The position numbers were made by a program, and so were the translations under genes. Below are positions 43,639 to 51,968 of a DNA stretch of 64,000 nt, one piece after another; the first letter of the stretch is position 1; each line of letters starts with the position of its first letter. Under the pieces are notes generated by a model that worked only from the letters and a program-made list of their open reading frames with translations, was not told the origin of the DNA and ran no database searches. The DNA comes from Streptomyces puniciscabiei (GTDB lineage: Bacteria; Actinomycetota; Actinomycetes; Streptomycetales; Streptomycetaceae): NCBI RefSeq assembly GCF_006715785.1, contig NZ_VFNX01000005.1, positions 62,001 to 126,000 on the forward strand, read 5' to 3'.

Positions 43639-44739
43639 ATGAGGTCACCGGCCCTGCGCCATGTGCTCACGCACCTGATCACCCCGCTGCTGATGTGCCT
43701 GGGCATGGGGCTCGCGTACATGGGGGCCTTCGTGACCCCGGAGCCGCACCACCTGCCGGTCGCCGTGGTCGGCAGCACCCCGCAGGCGAAGGTCTTCGCC
43801 CAGACGGTCAAGGACACCGCCGGGGACAAGCTCGACGTCCGCACGGTCGCGACCCGCGCCGACGCCGTCGGGCTGCTGAAGTCCCGCGACGTGACCGGCG
43901 CCTATGTGCCGAGCGTCAAGGCGCCCGAACTGCTGGTGGCGAGCGCCGCCTCCGACATGGGCGCGACGGCCGTCGAGAAGGTCTTCACGCCGGTCGCCGC
44001 CAAGGAGGGCGTACCGCTGAAGGTCACCGACGTGGCCGAACCCGTCGCCGACGACCCCACCGGGCAGGGCCTGTTCTTCCTGCTGATCGCGCTCAGCATC
44101 GGCTCCTACGCCTCGGTCGCCGCCCTCGGTGCCGCGGGCGCCGCCCTCGCGATGCGGGTACGGGCACTGCTCGCGCTCGGCGTCTCCGCCGTGGTCAGCG
44201 GCATCGGCGCGCTGCTCGCCGGACCGGTGTTCCACCTCGCCCACCACGACCTCGCGGGCGTGTGGGGCATGGCCTGGCTGTACTCGGCCGGCATCCTCCT
44301 CATCGGCGTCGGCCTGCACACCTTCCTGAAGCGGTGGACCACGCTCACCATGATGGTGCTGTTCGTGATGCTCAACTTCACCAGCTCCGGCGGGTTGTTC
44401 CGGCCCGAGCTGCAGAACGGCTTCTTCGGCACCCTGCACGCCTTCTGGAACGGCGCCGGCTTCGTCGAGGGCGTCCGCAGCCTGCTGTACTTCGGCGACG
44501 AAGGTCTGACCCGCAACGTGTGGACCCTTGTGGTCTGGCTGCTGGTGGGCCTGGTCGTCACCGGGATCGCGGCCCTGTACGAGCGGCCCCGCCGGGCCCG
44601 GCACGCGGCCGGCCACACCGGCACCGCGACCGGGCCCGAGACGACGGCCACGCCCACCCTGCCGCCGACCGGGCGCCCGGCGACGCGGGCGGTCGAGCAG
44701 GAGGCCGAGGAAGAGCTGGAGGAGACGGTCGGCGTCTGA
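43639..44739 (+). CDS. ABC-2/YhgE-type membrane protein, probable exporter
   Basis: A 366-residue membrane protein. One helix at residues 8-32, a large external domain with LPVAVVGSTPQAKVFAQTV (the family's opening strand-helix), then five helices from about 140 to 320, and a disordered acidic C-terminus (EAEEELEETVGV). This layout matches the Pip/YhgE and ABC-2 permease group, here without an ATPase gene. GGAGG precedes the ATG. Under control of the divergent MarR gene, it may export a toxic compound. Confidence 0.8.
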   Translation: MRSPALRHVLTHLITPLLMCLGMGLAYMGAFVTPEPHHLPVAVVGSTPQAKVFAQTVKDTAGDKLDVRTVATRADAVGLLKSRDVTGAYVPSVKAPELLVASAASDMGATAVEKVFTPVAAKEGVPLKVTDVAEPVADDPTGQGLFFLLIALSIGSYASVAALGAAGAALAMRVRALLALGVSAVVSGIGALLAGPVFHLAHHDLAGVWGMAWLYSAGILLIGVGLHTFLKRWTTLTMMVLFVMLNFTSSGGLFRPELQNGFFGTLHAFWNGAGFVEGVRSLLYFGDEGLTRNVWTLVVWLLVGLVVTGIAALYERPRRARHAAGHTGTATGPETTATPTLPPTGRPATRAVEQEAEEELEETVGV

Positions 44740-44801
44740 CCCGGCACCGCCCGGCCCAGGGAGCACGCCCAGCGACGGGCGGGGCTCCCGGCCGGCTTTT
44801 C

Positions 44802-45035
44802 GCGGGCGGGCTCGCTTCCGGTTCCTCACGGGTCCGGGAAGCTGCGGGCGCTTCAAAGGTCCGGACCCGCTCCGGGCGTTTCACCGGGCGAGGCCACCTA
44901 CCTGCCTTCATTCGCCCGGGCTCGCTTCCGGCGCTTCACAGGGCGGGGCTCGGCTGCGGTGCCTCGCCCGGTGGGCCCCTGGTGGCGCTTCACCGGAGCG
45001 GGCTCCCGGCGTGCACTTCATCGGGCTGGGCCGGC
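44802..45035. repeat. Degenerate tandem repeats between convergent genes
   Basis: The 315-bp space between the membrane protein and VWA genes holds no gene but a run of about eight diverged units of 25-35 bases built on CGGCGCTTCACNGGGCGGGCT. Examples are GGGCGCTTCAAAGG, GGGCGTTTCACCGGGCG, CGGCGCTTCACAGGGCGG and TGGCGCTTCACCGGAGCGGG. The phrase CGGGCTCGCTTCCGG occurs twice exactly. Looks like an old minisatellite. Confidence 0.65.
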
Positions 45036-45054
45036 TTGCCGGCATGTCACTCCG

Positions 45055-46296
45055 TCAGCCCGTCCCACACCCGATCGTCACCACCCGCGCCCACGTCGGC
45101 GGCGCGTCCGGGCGGTAGTCGGGTTGGTCCTCGTCGTACGAGCCACCGGTGCGCGGAAACAGCCCCACCACGGTCCGGCACGGCGGTCGTTCGGCGGGCC
45201 ACGGGGTTTGACCGTCGGTCAGGACGACCACGGCGTCCGGCCGTGTCCGAAGGGCGCGGGCGAACCCCGTGCGCAGGTCCGTGCCGCCGCCTCCCACCAG
45301 CTCGATGCCCTCCGTCCGGCACAGCGGCCGCACGGTCCCGGCCGCGGCGTCGCAGGACAGTACGGAGACGAGGTCCCGCCGGCCGCCCACGGCCCGGCAG
45401 ATCGCGGCCACCTCCAGCAGCGCGCTGCCCAGTTCGGCGTCGCTGACCGACCCCGAGGTGTCGATGACCACGCACACCCGGGGTGGCCTGCGCCGCAGAC
45501 TCGGCAGGACGACCCCGGACAGCCCGGCCGAACGCCGCGCCGGACGGCCGTAGCTGTAGTCCTCGCCGACGCCCGGCGCGGAGACCGCCGACCGCAGCGC
45601 CGACCCCAGCAACTGGCGCCACGGCTGCGGCGGATGGAACACCTCCTCCGCCCACCGCCGCCAGCCCTGCGGCGCGCGGCCCGGGCTGCCCTTGATGCCC
45701 TGCGCCACCCGGAACCGGATCGCGTCCCGCTCCTGCTCGCTCAGCCCGTGCGCGCCGTCCGGCCCCAGCTCCCAGCCCCGCTCCAGCCCGTCGGCGCCGC
45801 TGCCGCAGTCCAGCCAGGCCATTCTTTCCAGCCGAGAGCCGAGCCGGAACCCGGGCAGGTAGTCCTCCATCAACCAGCCCGTGGGCAGCCCCAGTTTCCC
45901 CGGTGTCACCGCGTCCTCGGGACACACCAGACCCTCGCCGTACACGTCGTCGTTGATCTCGCAGTCGGCGGCGATGTTCATGCGCAGCCCTTCCGCGGGC
46001 CCGGTCAGCTGGTGCTCACGGGCGAACCGTTCGCTGCGCCCGTGATGGTCGCGCAGCAGATGCGCCACCTCGTGCACCCACACCGCCGCCAGCTCCGCCA
46101 CCGGTGTGCGGTCCACGAACGCCGGGGAGACATAGCACCGCCAGTACCGGTCCACCCCCATCGTCGGGACCTCCCGCGACTCCACCGGCCGCAGCGCGAA
46201 CAGCGCCGTCGCCAGGTAGGGCCGGACGCGGGCCGCGTGCAACCGGGCGGCGAACAGCTTGCCGAGGTCCAGCGCCCCGGGCGCGGCCGCCGTCAT
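45055..46296 (-). CDS. HExxH metallopeptidase-like + VWA domain protein (DUF2201 type)
   Basis: A 413-residue soluble protein. The N-terminal half has the zinc-protease-like motif HEVAHLLRDHH near residue 75 and the downstream acidic DCEINDDVY, as in DUF2201 putative metallopeptidases. The C-terminal half is a von Willebrand A domain with MIDAS motif DTSGSVSD near 275, GGGGTDLRTGF and VLTDG. Its ATG overlaps the stop of the MoxR ATPase (ATGA). MoxR/VWA pairs act as chaperones or metal-insertion devices; the target here is unknown. Confidence 0.88.
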   Translation of the reverse strand: MTAAAPGALDLGKLFAARLHAARVRPYLATALFALRPVESREVPTMGVDRYWRCYVSPAFVDRTPVAELAAVWVHEVAHLLRDHHGRSERFAREHQLTGPAEGLRMNIAADCEINDDVYGEGLVCPEDAVTPGKLGLPTGWLMEDYLPGFRLGSRLERMAWLDCGSGADGLERGWELGPDGAHGLSEQERDAIRFRVAQGIKGSPGRAPQGWRRWAEEVFHPPQPWRQLLGSALRSAVSAPGVGEDYSYGRPARRSAGLSGVVLPSLRRRPPRVCVVIDTSGSVSDAELGSALLEVAAICRAVGGRRDLVSVLSCDAAAGTVRPLCRTEGIELVGGGGTDLRTGFARALRTRPDAVVVLTDGQTPWPAERPPCRTVVGLFPRTGGSYDEDQPDYRPDAPPTWARVVTIGCGTG

Positions 46297-47534
46297 CGGC
46301 GGGTGCCGGCCGTACGCGCGGCCTGGTCGGCCCGCCGGGACAGCGACACCACGCCGGCCAGCCGCTCGATCGCCGCCGGTACGGCCCAGTCGTCCCGGCG
46401 CAGGGAGGCCAGCGTGGTCGCCGGGACGACCACCACGTCCGGGGCGCCGGTCTCCATCGCCCGCACCAGCAGGGCCCAGGCCGCGTCCCAGCGGGCCCGC
46501 TCGGGGCGCCCACGGACCGCGGCCACCACGCCGTCGAGCACGGCCTGCCGCAGATCCCCGCGCTCGGGCAGTTCCGCACCCACCGGGTCGGCGAGCAGGG
46601 TCTCGGGGTCGGGCAGGTCCATCCGGTCCAGGCTCGCCAGCAGCTCGAGCCCGGGGCCGTCTCCCACGGTGCCGCGGACGAGCAGCGACAGCACGTCCCG
46701 CGAGGATCCGGCGGCGGTCGCGAAGGCGATCAGCCGCAGGGTCGCCTCCCAGCTCCGGGGCGACGGCCACGCCCCTCCCCGGCGGCTCTCCCCGCTCGGC
46801 AGCCGGTGCACCAGCCCCTGCCGGGCGACGAGGAACTGGCACACCGCGCGCCGGGCGAAGGCCACGGCCTCGGGCAGCCGCTCCGCGTCCAGCCGGGGCA
46901 GGGTCGCCCGCGGCCAGGTCCCGCCGAGGCCCCGAACGACGACGTCGTGGTCATGGACCCACTGCAGATGCACGAACCGGTTGGCCAGCGGCGGGCTCAG
47001 CTCCCAGCCGTCGGCCGCCGAGGAGCGCGGGTTGGCGGCTGCCACGATGCGCACCCCGGGCGGCAGCCGCAGCGCGCCGATCCGACGTTCCAGCACGAGT
47101 CGCAGCAGGGCCGCCTGCACCGCCGGGGGAGCGGTGGACAGCTCGTCCAGGAACAGCAGTCCCCGCCCGGCCCGTACCAGCCGCACCGCCCAGTCCGGCG
47201 GGGCCATCGGGACGCCCTGCACCGCCGGATCGTCGCCCAGGACGGGCAGGCCGGAGAAGTCGGACGGCTCGTGGACGCTCGCGATCACGGTGGTCAACGG
47301 CAGGTCCAGGGCACTGGCGAGCTGGGTGAGGGCCGCCGTCTTGCCGATGCCGGGCTCGCCCCACAGCAGCACCGGAAGATCGGCGGCCACGGCCAGGGTC
47401 AGCGCCTCCAGCTGGACGTCGGAGCGTGGTTCGGTGGTCGAGTCGCGCAGCAGGGCCGACAGGGCGTCGGCAACGGCGAGTTGGGAGGAGAGGGGAGGGC
47501 CTGCGGGCAGGGGAGTGGAAACGTACGAGGTCAT
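46293..47534 (-). CDS. MoxR-family AAA+ ATPase
   Basis: A 413-residue ATPase. Walker A is GEPGIGKTAA near residue 60, Walker B LLFLDELST near 130, sensor 1 AAANP, and an arginine-rich second region. It is the usual partner of the VWA protein encoded next, like RavA with ViaA. It stands second in a three-gene operon, 46 bases after the 598-residue protein gene. AGGTGATC precedes the ATG. Confidence 0.92.
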   Translation of the reverse strand: MTSYVSTPLPAGPPLSSQLAVADALSALLRDSTTEPRSDVQLEALTLAVAADLPVLLWGEPGIGKTAALTQLASALDLPLTTVIASVHEPSDFSGLPVLGDDPAVQGVPMAPPDWAVRLVRAGRGLLFLDELSTAPPAVQAALLRLVLERRIGALRLPPGVRIVAAANPRSSAADGWELSPPLANRFVHLQWVHDHDVVVRGLGGTWPRATLPRLDAERLPEAVAFARRAVCQFLVARQGLVHRLPSGESRRGGAWPSPRSWEATLRLIAFATAAGSSRDVLSLLVRGTVGDGPGLELLASLDRMDLPDPETLLADPVGAELPERGDLRQAVLDGVVAAVRGRPERARWDAAWALLVRAMETGAPDVVVVPATTLASLRRDDWAVPAAIERLAGVVSLSRRADQAARTAGTRR

Positions 47535-47580
47535 GGGTGATCACCTGAGGAGTGTGAAGTGGACTGGAATGAAAGCGAGT

Positions 47581-49377
47581 TCAGAAGAAGGTGACGGGAC
47601 GGGCCTGCCGCCGGGTGGGGCGGCGGCCTCGGCCGGTGCGGCGGCTCGGGTGGGGGGAGGTTTCGCCGGGGTCGGTCAGGCCGGCCCGGTACAGCCCGTA
47701 GGCGATGCGCCGCTCGGCGGCCGCCGTGAGCTCGTCCCGCAGCGGCCCCTCGCGCAGCACGGCACCGGGACCCAGCAGGCCCTCGACCACGGCCAGGGCG
47801 CCTTCGGTGTCACCGTGGTCCAGCCGTTCCCGCACACCGGCCAGGCAGTCGGGGCGCCGGTGCGCCTCGTCGATGACCCGCAGACAGGGCAATGGCGGTC
47901 CGCCGAGCGCGGCCAGCAGCTCCTCGCGCCGGATCTCGTCCGGATGGTGGTCCAGCGGTACCAGGACTCCGTCGACCAGGCCGATCCGGTGCGTGGCTCC
48001 CCCGCACTCCACCCGACGTGCCCGATCCACCGGATCCGGATCGCGGAGCGCGCCGGGCGCCGGGTGACCGGGGACCAGTGCGGCCGCGACCAAGGGATGC
48101 AGCCGGTCCGCGCCGATGAGTCCGGCACGCAGCAACTCCAGATCGGGCGTCACCCAGGTCGCCGCGTCGGGCAGCACCGGCACGGCGGAGCGACCGCCCG
48201 GCGGCACCTCGTCGACGATCCGCAGGCGCGGCGCACCGTCCCGGCCCGCGACCTGGTACGGGAGCCCGGCGGGGCCAGGCACCCCGTCGGCACCCGCCCC
48301 ACGCGGAAACCGGGCCGCATCCGGCGCGTCACCCCCGCCCCCGACGTGTCGCGCCTGGCCAGGATGCCGTACCCGGCCCGGGACCGGTGCCGCCTCGTCC
48401 GGGCATGCGCCGCCCAGGAACTCGGCCGCATCCGGCGCGTCACCCCCGCCCCCGATGTGGCGCGCCCGGCCACGGTGACGTATCCGGGCCAGGCCCGGCG
48501 CCCCCTCGGCCGGGCCGGCCCCGCACCCGTTCTCGGCCGGATCCGGCACGTCGCCCACCTGATGCGGTGCGCCACGGTGCCGCACCCCGCCCGGGCCCGG
48601 CGCCCCGTCGGCCGGGTCGGTCCGGCGCCGCTGACGGATCGGCTCCGGTGCGTCGCCGCCGTCCGCCGTCACGGCCAGAAGCAACCGGCGGCCGCCACCG
48701 AGCCGTACCGCGAAGGGTCCGCCGGAGTGTCCTTCGGCGCGCAGCAGGAGATCCGCCTCCGCCGGCCAGCGGCCGACGGCGCAGCCGCTCCCGGGCGGGA
48801 GGAGGCCCAGCGGATCGAGGTCCGGTGGTGCGGGACCGACCGCGCCCGACCGGGCGCGCAGCTCGCCGGACCTGCTCGCGTCCCACAGGTGCCGGTGCAG
48901 ATCGAGCCGGTAGCGGCGGTGCGGGTGGGGATGCGGATGGCGGCCGGCGGGCGGGTCGGCCGGATCGAACAGGGCGAGGCCGATCCGCTGGCCGGCGTCC
49001 GCCCAGGCCGGCGGCGTGCGGGCCACGAGGTGCAGCGGGCCGGCCCGGCCGGGCCGCTCGTACCGGGCCAGCGTCAGGGTCAGGCCGGGGCGCAGCAGCC
49101 CGTCGGGCGCGATCCTGGGCATGTGCCAGCGCAGCAGGTCCGGGGCGAGACGGCGGAGGTCGGCGCGGAGCCGGGCCGCGATCTCCCGGCCGTGGGCGCG
49201 GGCTGCGGAACGCAGATCGAGGTCGACGTCGATCCGGGCGGCGGCGCAGGCCCCGGCCCAGTCCCCGGCCGCACGGCGGCGGGTGGCGAGCTCGATCATG
49301 GACGGTGGCACGGCGTACGTCCGTACGCGCAGCCACATGGAAAGCCGGGAGTCCCCGTGCGCGGTGGAAGGGAGCAT
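47581..49377 (-). CDS. Unknown 598-residue protein with internal 37-residue repeats, first gene of the MoxR/VWA operon
   Basis: I do not recognise this protein. The N-terminal 245 residues are helical and Ala/Arg-rich, with the conserved-looking strings AAGDWAGACAAARIDVDLD and RWHMPRIAPDGLL. Residues about 245-365 consist of low-complexity Gly/Ala/Arg repeats, three copies of a 37-residue unit with GGGGDAPDAA. The C-terminal 230 residues return to normal composition (WVTPDLELLRAGLIGADRLHP; RVIDEAHRRPDCLAGV). AAGGTGAGC precedes the ATG. By position it should be the substrate, adaptor or third subunit of the MoxR/VWA machine. Confidence 0.75.
   Translation of the reverse strand: MLPSTAHGDSRLSMWLRVRTYAVPPSMIELATRRRAAGDWAGACAAARIDVDLDLRSAARAHGREIAARLRADLRRLAPDLLRWHMPRIAPDGLLRPGLTLTLARYERPGRAGPLHLVARTPPAWADAGQRIGLALFDPADPPAGRHPHPHPHRRYRLDLHRHLWDASRSGELRARSGAVGPAPPDLDPLGLLPPGSGCAVGRWPAEADLLLRAEGHSGGPFAVRLGGGRRLLLAVTADGGDAPEPIRQRRRTDPADGAPGPGGVRHRGAPHQVGDVPDPAENGCGAGPAEGAPGLARIRHRGRARHIGGGGDAPDAAEFLGGACPDEAAPVPGRVRHPGQARHVGGGGDAPDAARFPRGAGADGVPGPAGLPYQVAGRDGAPRLRIVDEVPPGGRSAVPVLPDAATWVTPDLELLRAGLIGADRLHPLVAAALVPGHPAPGALRDPDPVDRARRVECGGATHRIGLVDGVLVPLDHHPDEIRREELLAALGGPPLPCLRVIDEAHRRPDCLAGVRERLDHGDTEGALAVVEGLLGPGAVLREGPLRDELTAAAERRIAYGLYRAGLTDPGETSPHPSRRTGRGRRPTRRQARPVTFF
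48315..48647. repeat. In-frame 111-bp minisatellite, three copies
   Basis: The string CCGCATCCGGCGCGTCACCC starts at 48315 and again at 48426, and a diverged copy begins at 48537: spacing is exactly 111 bases each time. The first two copies are almost identical over more than 60 bases. 111 is a multiple of three, so the frame of the 598-residue protein is kept. Confidence 0.85.
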
Positions 49378-49598
49378 CAGCGCTCACCTTGCGCGGACGG
49401 GACCCCCAATCTCTGCGAGGTGTGAGTCGTCATCGCGGCGAGCGTAGCCGCCCGCCCGGCACCGCGCGAGGTGTTTTTCCCGCCCGGAACCGGCGTCCCC
49501 CTTGGGGTAGTGTGGACGTCCGGTCGCGGACGGTGCACCGGCAGCGGTGACCGCGAGAGCGCCCTGAAGTCCCGCGCTCCGAAAGGCTTTTGACCCCC

Positions 49599-50390
49599 AT
49601 GTCCTCTCCTGGTTCCCTGTCTTCTTCCCCCGCCCCTCTCGTCTCCGCCCTGCGCGCCGCCGGGTGTGTCTTCGCCGAGGACGAGGCGGAGTTGATCCTC
49701 GCCACCGCCCGCACGCCCGAGGAAGCGGCCTCGATGGTGGAACGGCGCGCCGCCGGGCACCCGCTCGAACACATCCTGGGCTGGGCCGAGTTCCACGGAG
49801 TGCGCGTCACGGTGGAACCAGGGGTGTTCGTCCCCCGCCGCCGTACCGAGTTCCTGGTGGACCAGGCGCTGGCCCTGGCGCCGCGGGCGAGCGTCGTCGT
49901 GGACCTGTGCTGTGGCTCCGGCGCGCTCGGTGCGGCCCTCGCCGCCGCCCTGGACGGAGCCGAGGTGCACGCCGCCGACATCGACCCGGCCGCCGTACGC
50001 TGTGCCCTGCGCAACCTGGCCCCCTTCGACGGCCGGGCCCATCAGGGCGACCTCTACGACGCCCTGCCCACCGCACTGCGCGGCCGCGTCGGCATCCTCA
50101 CCGCCAACGTGCCGTACGTGCCCACCGCCGAGCTGCCGCTGCTGCCGGCCGAGGCCCGCGACCACGAACCGCGCGGCGCCCTGGACGGCGGCGCGGACGG
50201 GCTGGACATGCTGCGCCGGGTGGCCGCCGGGGCGCCCGAGTGGCTCGCACCGGGCGGCTGCCTGCTGAGCGAGACCAGCGAACGCCAGGCACCGGCCGCC
50301 GTACGGGTCTTCGAGGACGCGGGTCTGACGGCCCGTCTGGCGGTGTCGGAGGAACTGTCCGCGCACGTCGTGATCGGCGTACGGCCCTGA
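49599..50390 (+). CDS. HemK/PrmC-like N5-glutamine methyltransferase
   Basis: A 263-residue SAM-dependent methyltransferase. It has an opening EDEAELILATARTPEE helix, then LEHILGWAEFHGVRV and VPRRRTEFLVDQAL, motif I VVDLCCGSGALGAALA, and TANVPYVPTAELPLLP, where NVPY stands for the NPPY motif that binds the glutamine amide. Shorter than the main PrmC, which is normally next to prfA; so this is a paralogue with unknown target. ATG 49599 chosen; TTG 49590 possible. Confidence 0.87.
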   Translation: MSSPGSLSSSPAPLVSALRAAGCVFAEDEAELILATARTPEEAASMVERRAAGHPLEHILGWAEFHGVRVTVEPGVFVPRRRTEFLVDQALALAPRASVVVDLCCGSGALGAALAAALDGAEVHAADIDPAAVRCALRNLAPFDGRAHQGDLYDALPTALRGRVGILTANVPYVPTAELPLLPAEARDHEPRGALDGGADGLDMLRRVAAGAPEWLAPGGCLLSETSERQAPAAVRVFEDAGLTARLAVSEELSAHVVIGVRP

Positions 50391-50488
50391 CGCCCGTCCC
50401 CCCTGGTGCTTCGACCGTGAAGGTCCGCCGGGTCGCCCGTTGTGGCGGTTGGATGTGCGGTGACGTCCGGCCGACCGTTGGGGGTGTG

Positions 50489-50640
50489 GAGGCCGAGCCT
50501 GTCCGCGTGCGCAGATCGACCGATCAGGAAGGGCGGAAGCTGCGGCAGTTCGTGCGCCGCCGCACAGGCACCGCCAACAGCCTCGCCGCCTTGATGTCGA
50601 TCCGTGCCGCCCGACCCGACCGCGCCCCGACAAACGCCAA
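50489..50640 (+). pseudogene. Remnant of an IS630-type transposase N-terminus
   Basis: Reading PVRVRRSTDQEGRKLRQFVRR resembles the N-terminus of IS630-like transposases in Streptomyces (VRVRRLTDQEG-type opening). It then loses similarity after about 35 codons. The helix-turn-helix core and DDE domain are missing. A further string ERARIRSEKGIRWGGRP is readable nearby in another frame (about 50680-50735), origin unclear. The 50391-50749 gap holds nothing else I can name. Confidence 0.6.
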
Positions 50641-50749
50641 GGCTCGTCACCCCCACGTGCTCGCCGCCCAGCGCGGGAACGCGCCCGCATCCGCAGCGAG
50701 AAGGGCATCCGCTGGGGCGGACGGCCCATCGACTGCGCTGCCTGATGGC

Positions 50750-51916
50750 TCAATTCGCCGAGGCTGACGGACCAGGCATCGACTCCGATCGCAGCAGCGG
50801 CACTCGCCTCGTGAGCGCGGCGGCCGGAAGCAGATTGTCCGGTTCGATGCCAGGGTCCGCCGTGACAACGACGCCGGCTGTTCGAGCGTCGAAGCCGGTC
50901 GGCCAGATCGTGAGGTCGCTCGCCAGCGCGCCTTCCAGCCTCGCCTCGCGCAGGTCGGTGCCGGTGAGGTCGCAGCCCCGGAGGTCGGCCGACCGCAGGT
51001 CCGCGCCGGCGAACACGGCACCCTGGGCACGGGCCTTGCGCAGGTTCGCCTCCCGCAGGTCCGCACCGGAGAAGTCCGCCGACGTCAGGTCGGCTTTGAC
51101 CAGGCGTGCGCCGCGCAGATCGGCTTGCAGACAGCGGACCTGGTGGAGAACGGAAGTGCCGAGTTCGGTGTGCCGCAGGTTGGCGGCGATCAGTGACGCC
51201 TTGCTCAGGTTGACCTGGTAGACGCTCGCCGCTTCCAGGCATGCGCCGTCGAAGTTGACTCCGTGCAGCCACAATCCGTCACAGTCGGCTCGGCGCAGGT
51301 CGGTCAGACTGACGTTGAGCCACTCCGGACGGCGTTCCTGGTACAGGACCCCGAGGCAGGTCAGCGCCGTCTGAGCGTCCGCGGCGCGGGTCTCCAACGG
51401 GGACACCGCGTTGATGGACACCTCCGCCGCCGGAACCGCGGTTTCCCGCGGCGGCCAGGGAAGGTGCGTCCGCAGATACGCCGCCATGATGGAGACGACC
51501 GCCTCGCGGTCGCGGTCGGAGTGATCCGCGAGCCGCCACAGTGCGTAGATGCCCCCGATCCGCACGTCCAGCTTGTCACTGCCGAGCTGATCCACGGCCC
51601 GGCTGAAGCGATCGGTGATGTTCCCCTCCCGGGTTGCGCTCAGCCCGTCTTGGCTGACACGCAGCTGCCGCCATGTGGCACAGGCGCCGAACAGGACGAC
51701 CGCACCGCCGACCGTCTGCAGAAGCGTGGTGCGCACGTTGTTCACCGCGTTCAACCGGTCCGCTGCAGTGAGGTGGCCACCAGCGAGGTCCCGGTCGACC
51801 ATCAGCCCCGGAAGAACCAGGAGCACGACGCCCAATAACACGATCACGGCCAGCGCGGCCAGCGCCACAACGACGGCACGAGTCAGGCGCCGCCGGTCAC
51901 GAAAAGGTCCCCCCAT
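50750..51916 (-). CDS. Membrane-anchored pentapeptide-repeat protein
   Basis: A 388-residue protein. Two hydrophobic helices (about 14-36 and 65-82) are followed by a helical segment with QDGLSATREGNITDRFSRAVDQLGS, a string common to a Streptomyces family of membrane pentapeptide proteins. From about 220 to 330 come pentapeptide repeats A(D/N)LxxA, such as SADFSGADLREANLRKA and GADLRSADLRGCDLTGTDLREA, which fold as a right-handed square helix. Function unknown. A weak AGGATCC precedes the ATG. Confidence 0.85.
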   Translation of the reverse strand: MGGPFRDRRRLTRAVVVALAALAVIVLLGVVLLVLPGLMVDRDLAGGHLTAADRLNAVNNVRTTLLQTVGGAVVLFGACATWRQLRVSQDGLSATREGNITDRFSRAVDQLGSDKLDVRIGGIYALWRLADHSDRDREAVVSIMAAYLRTHLPWPPRETAVPAAEVSINAVSPLETRAADAQTALTCLGVLYQERRPEWLNVSLTDLRRADCDGLWLHGVNFDGACLEAASVYQVNLSKASLIAANLRHTELGTSVLHQVRCLQADLRGARLVKADLTSADFSGADLREANLRKARAQGAVFAGADLRSADLRGCDLTGTDLREARLEGALASDLTIWPTGFDARTAGVVVTADPGIEPDNLLPAAALTRRVPLLRSESMPGPSASAN

Positions 51917-51968
51917 AGCCAGAGGATCCTAGAACAACCCAACCCGGTGAACCTGTGCGGTCGGAGCA

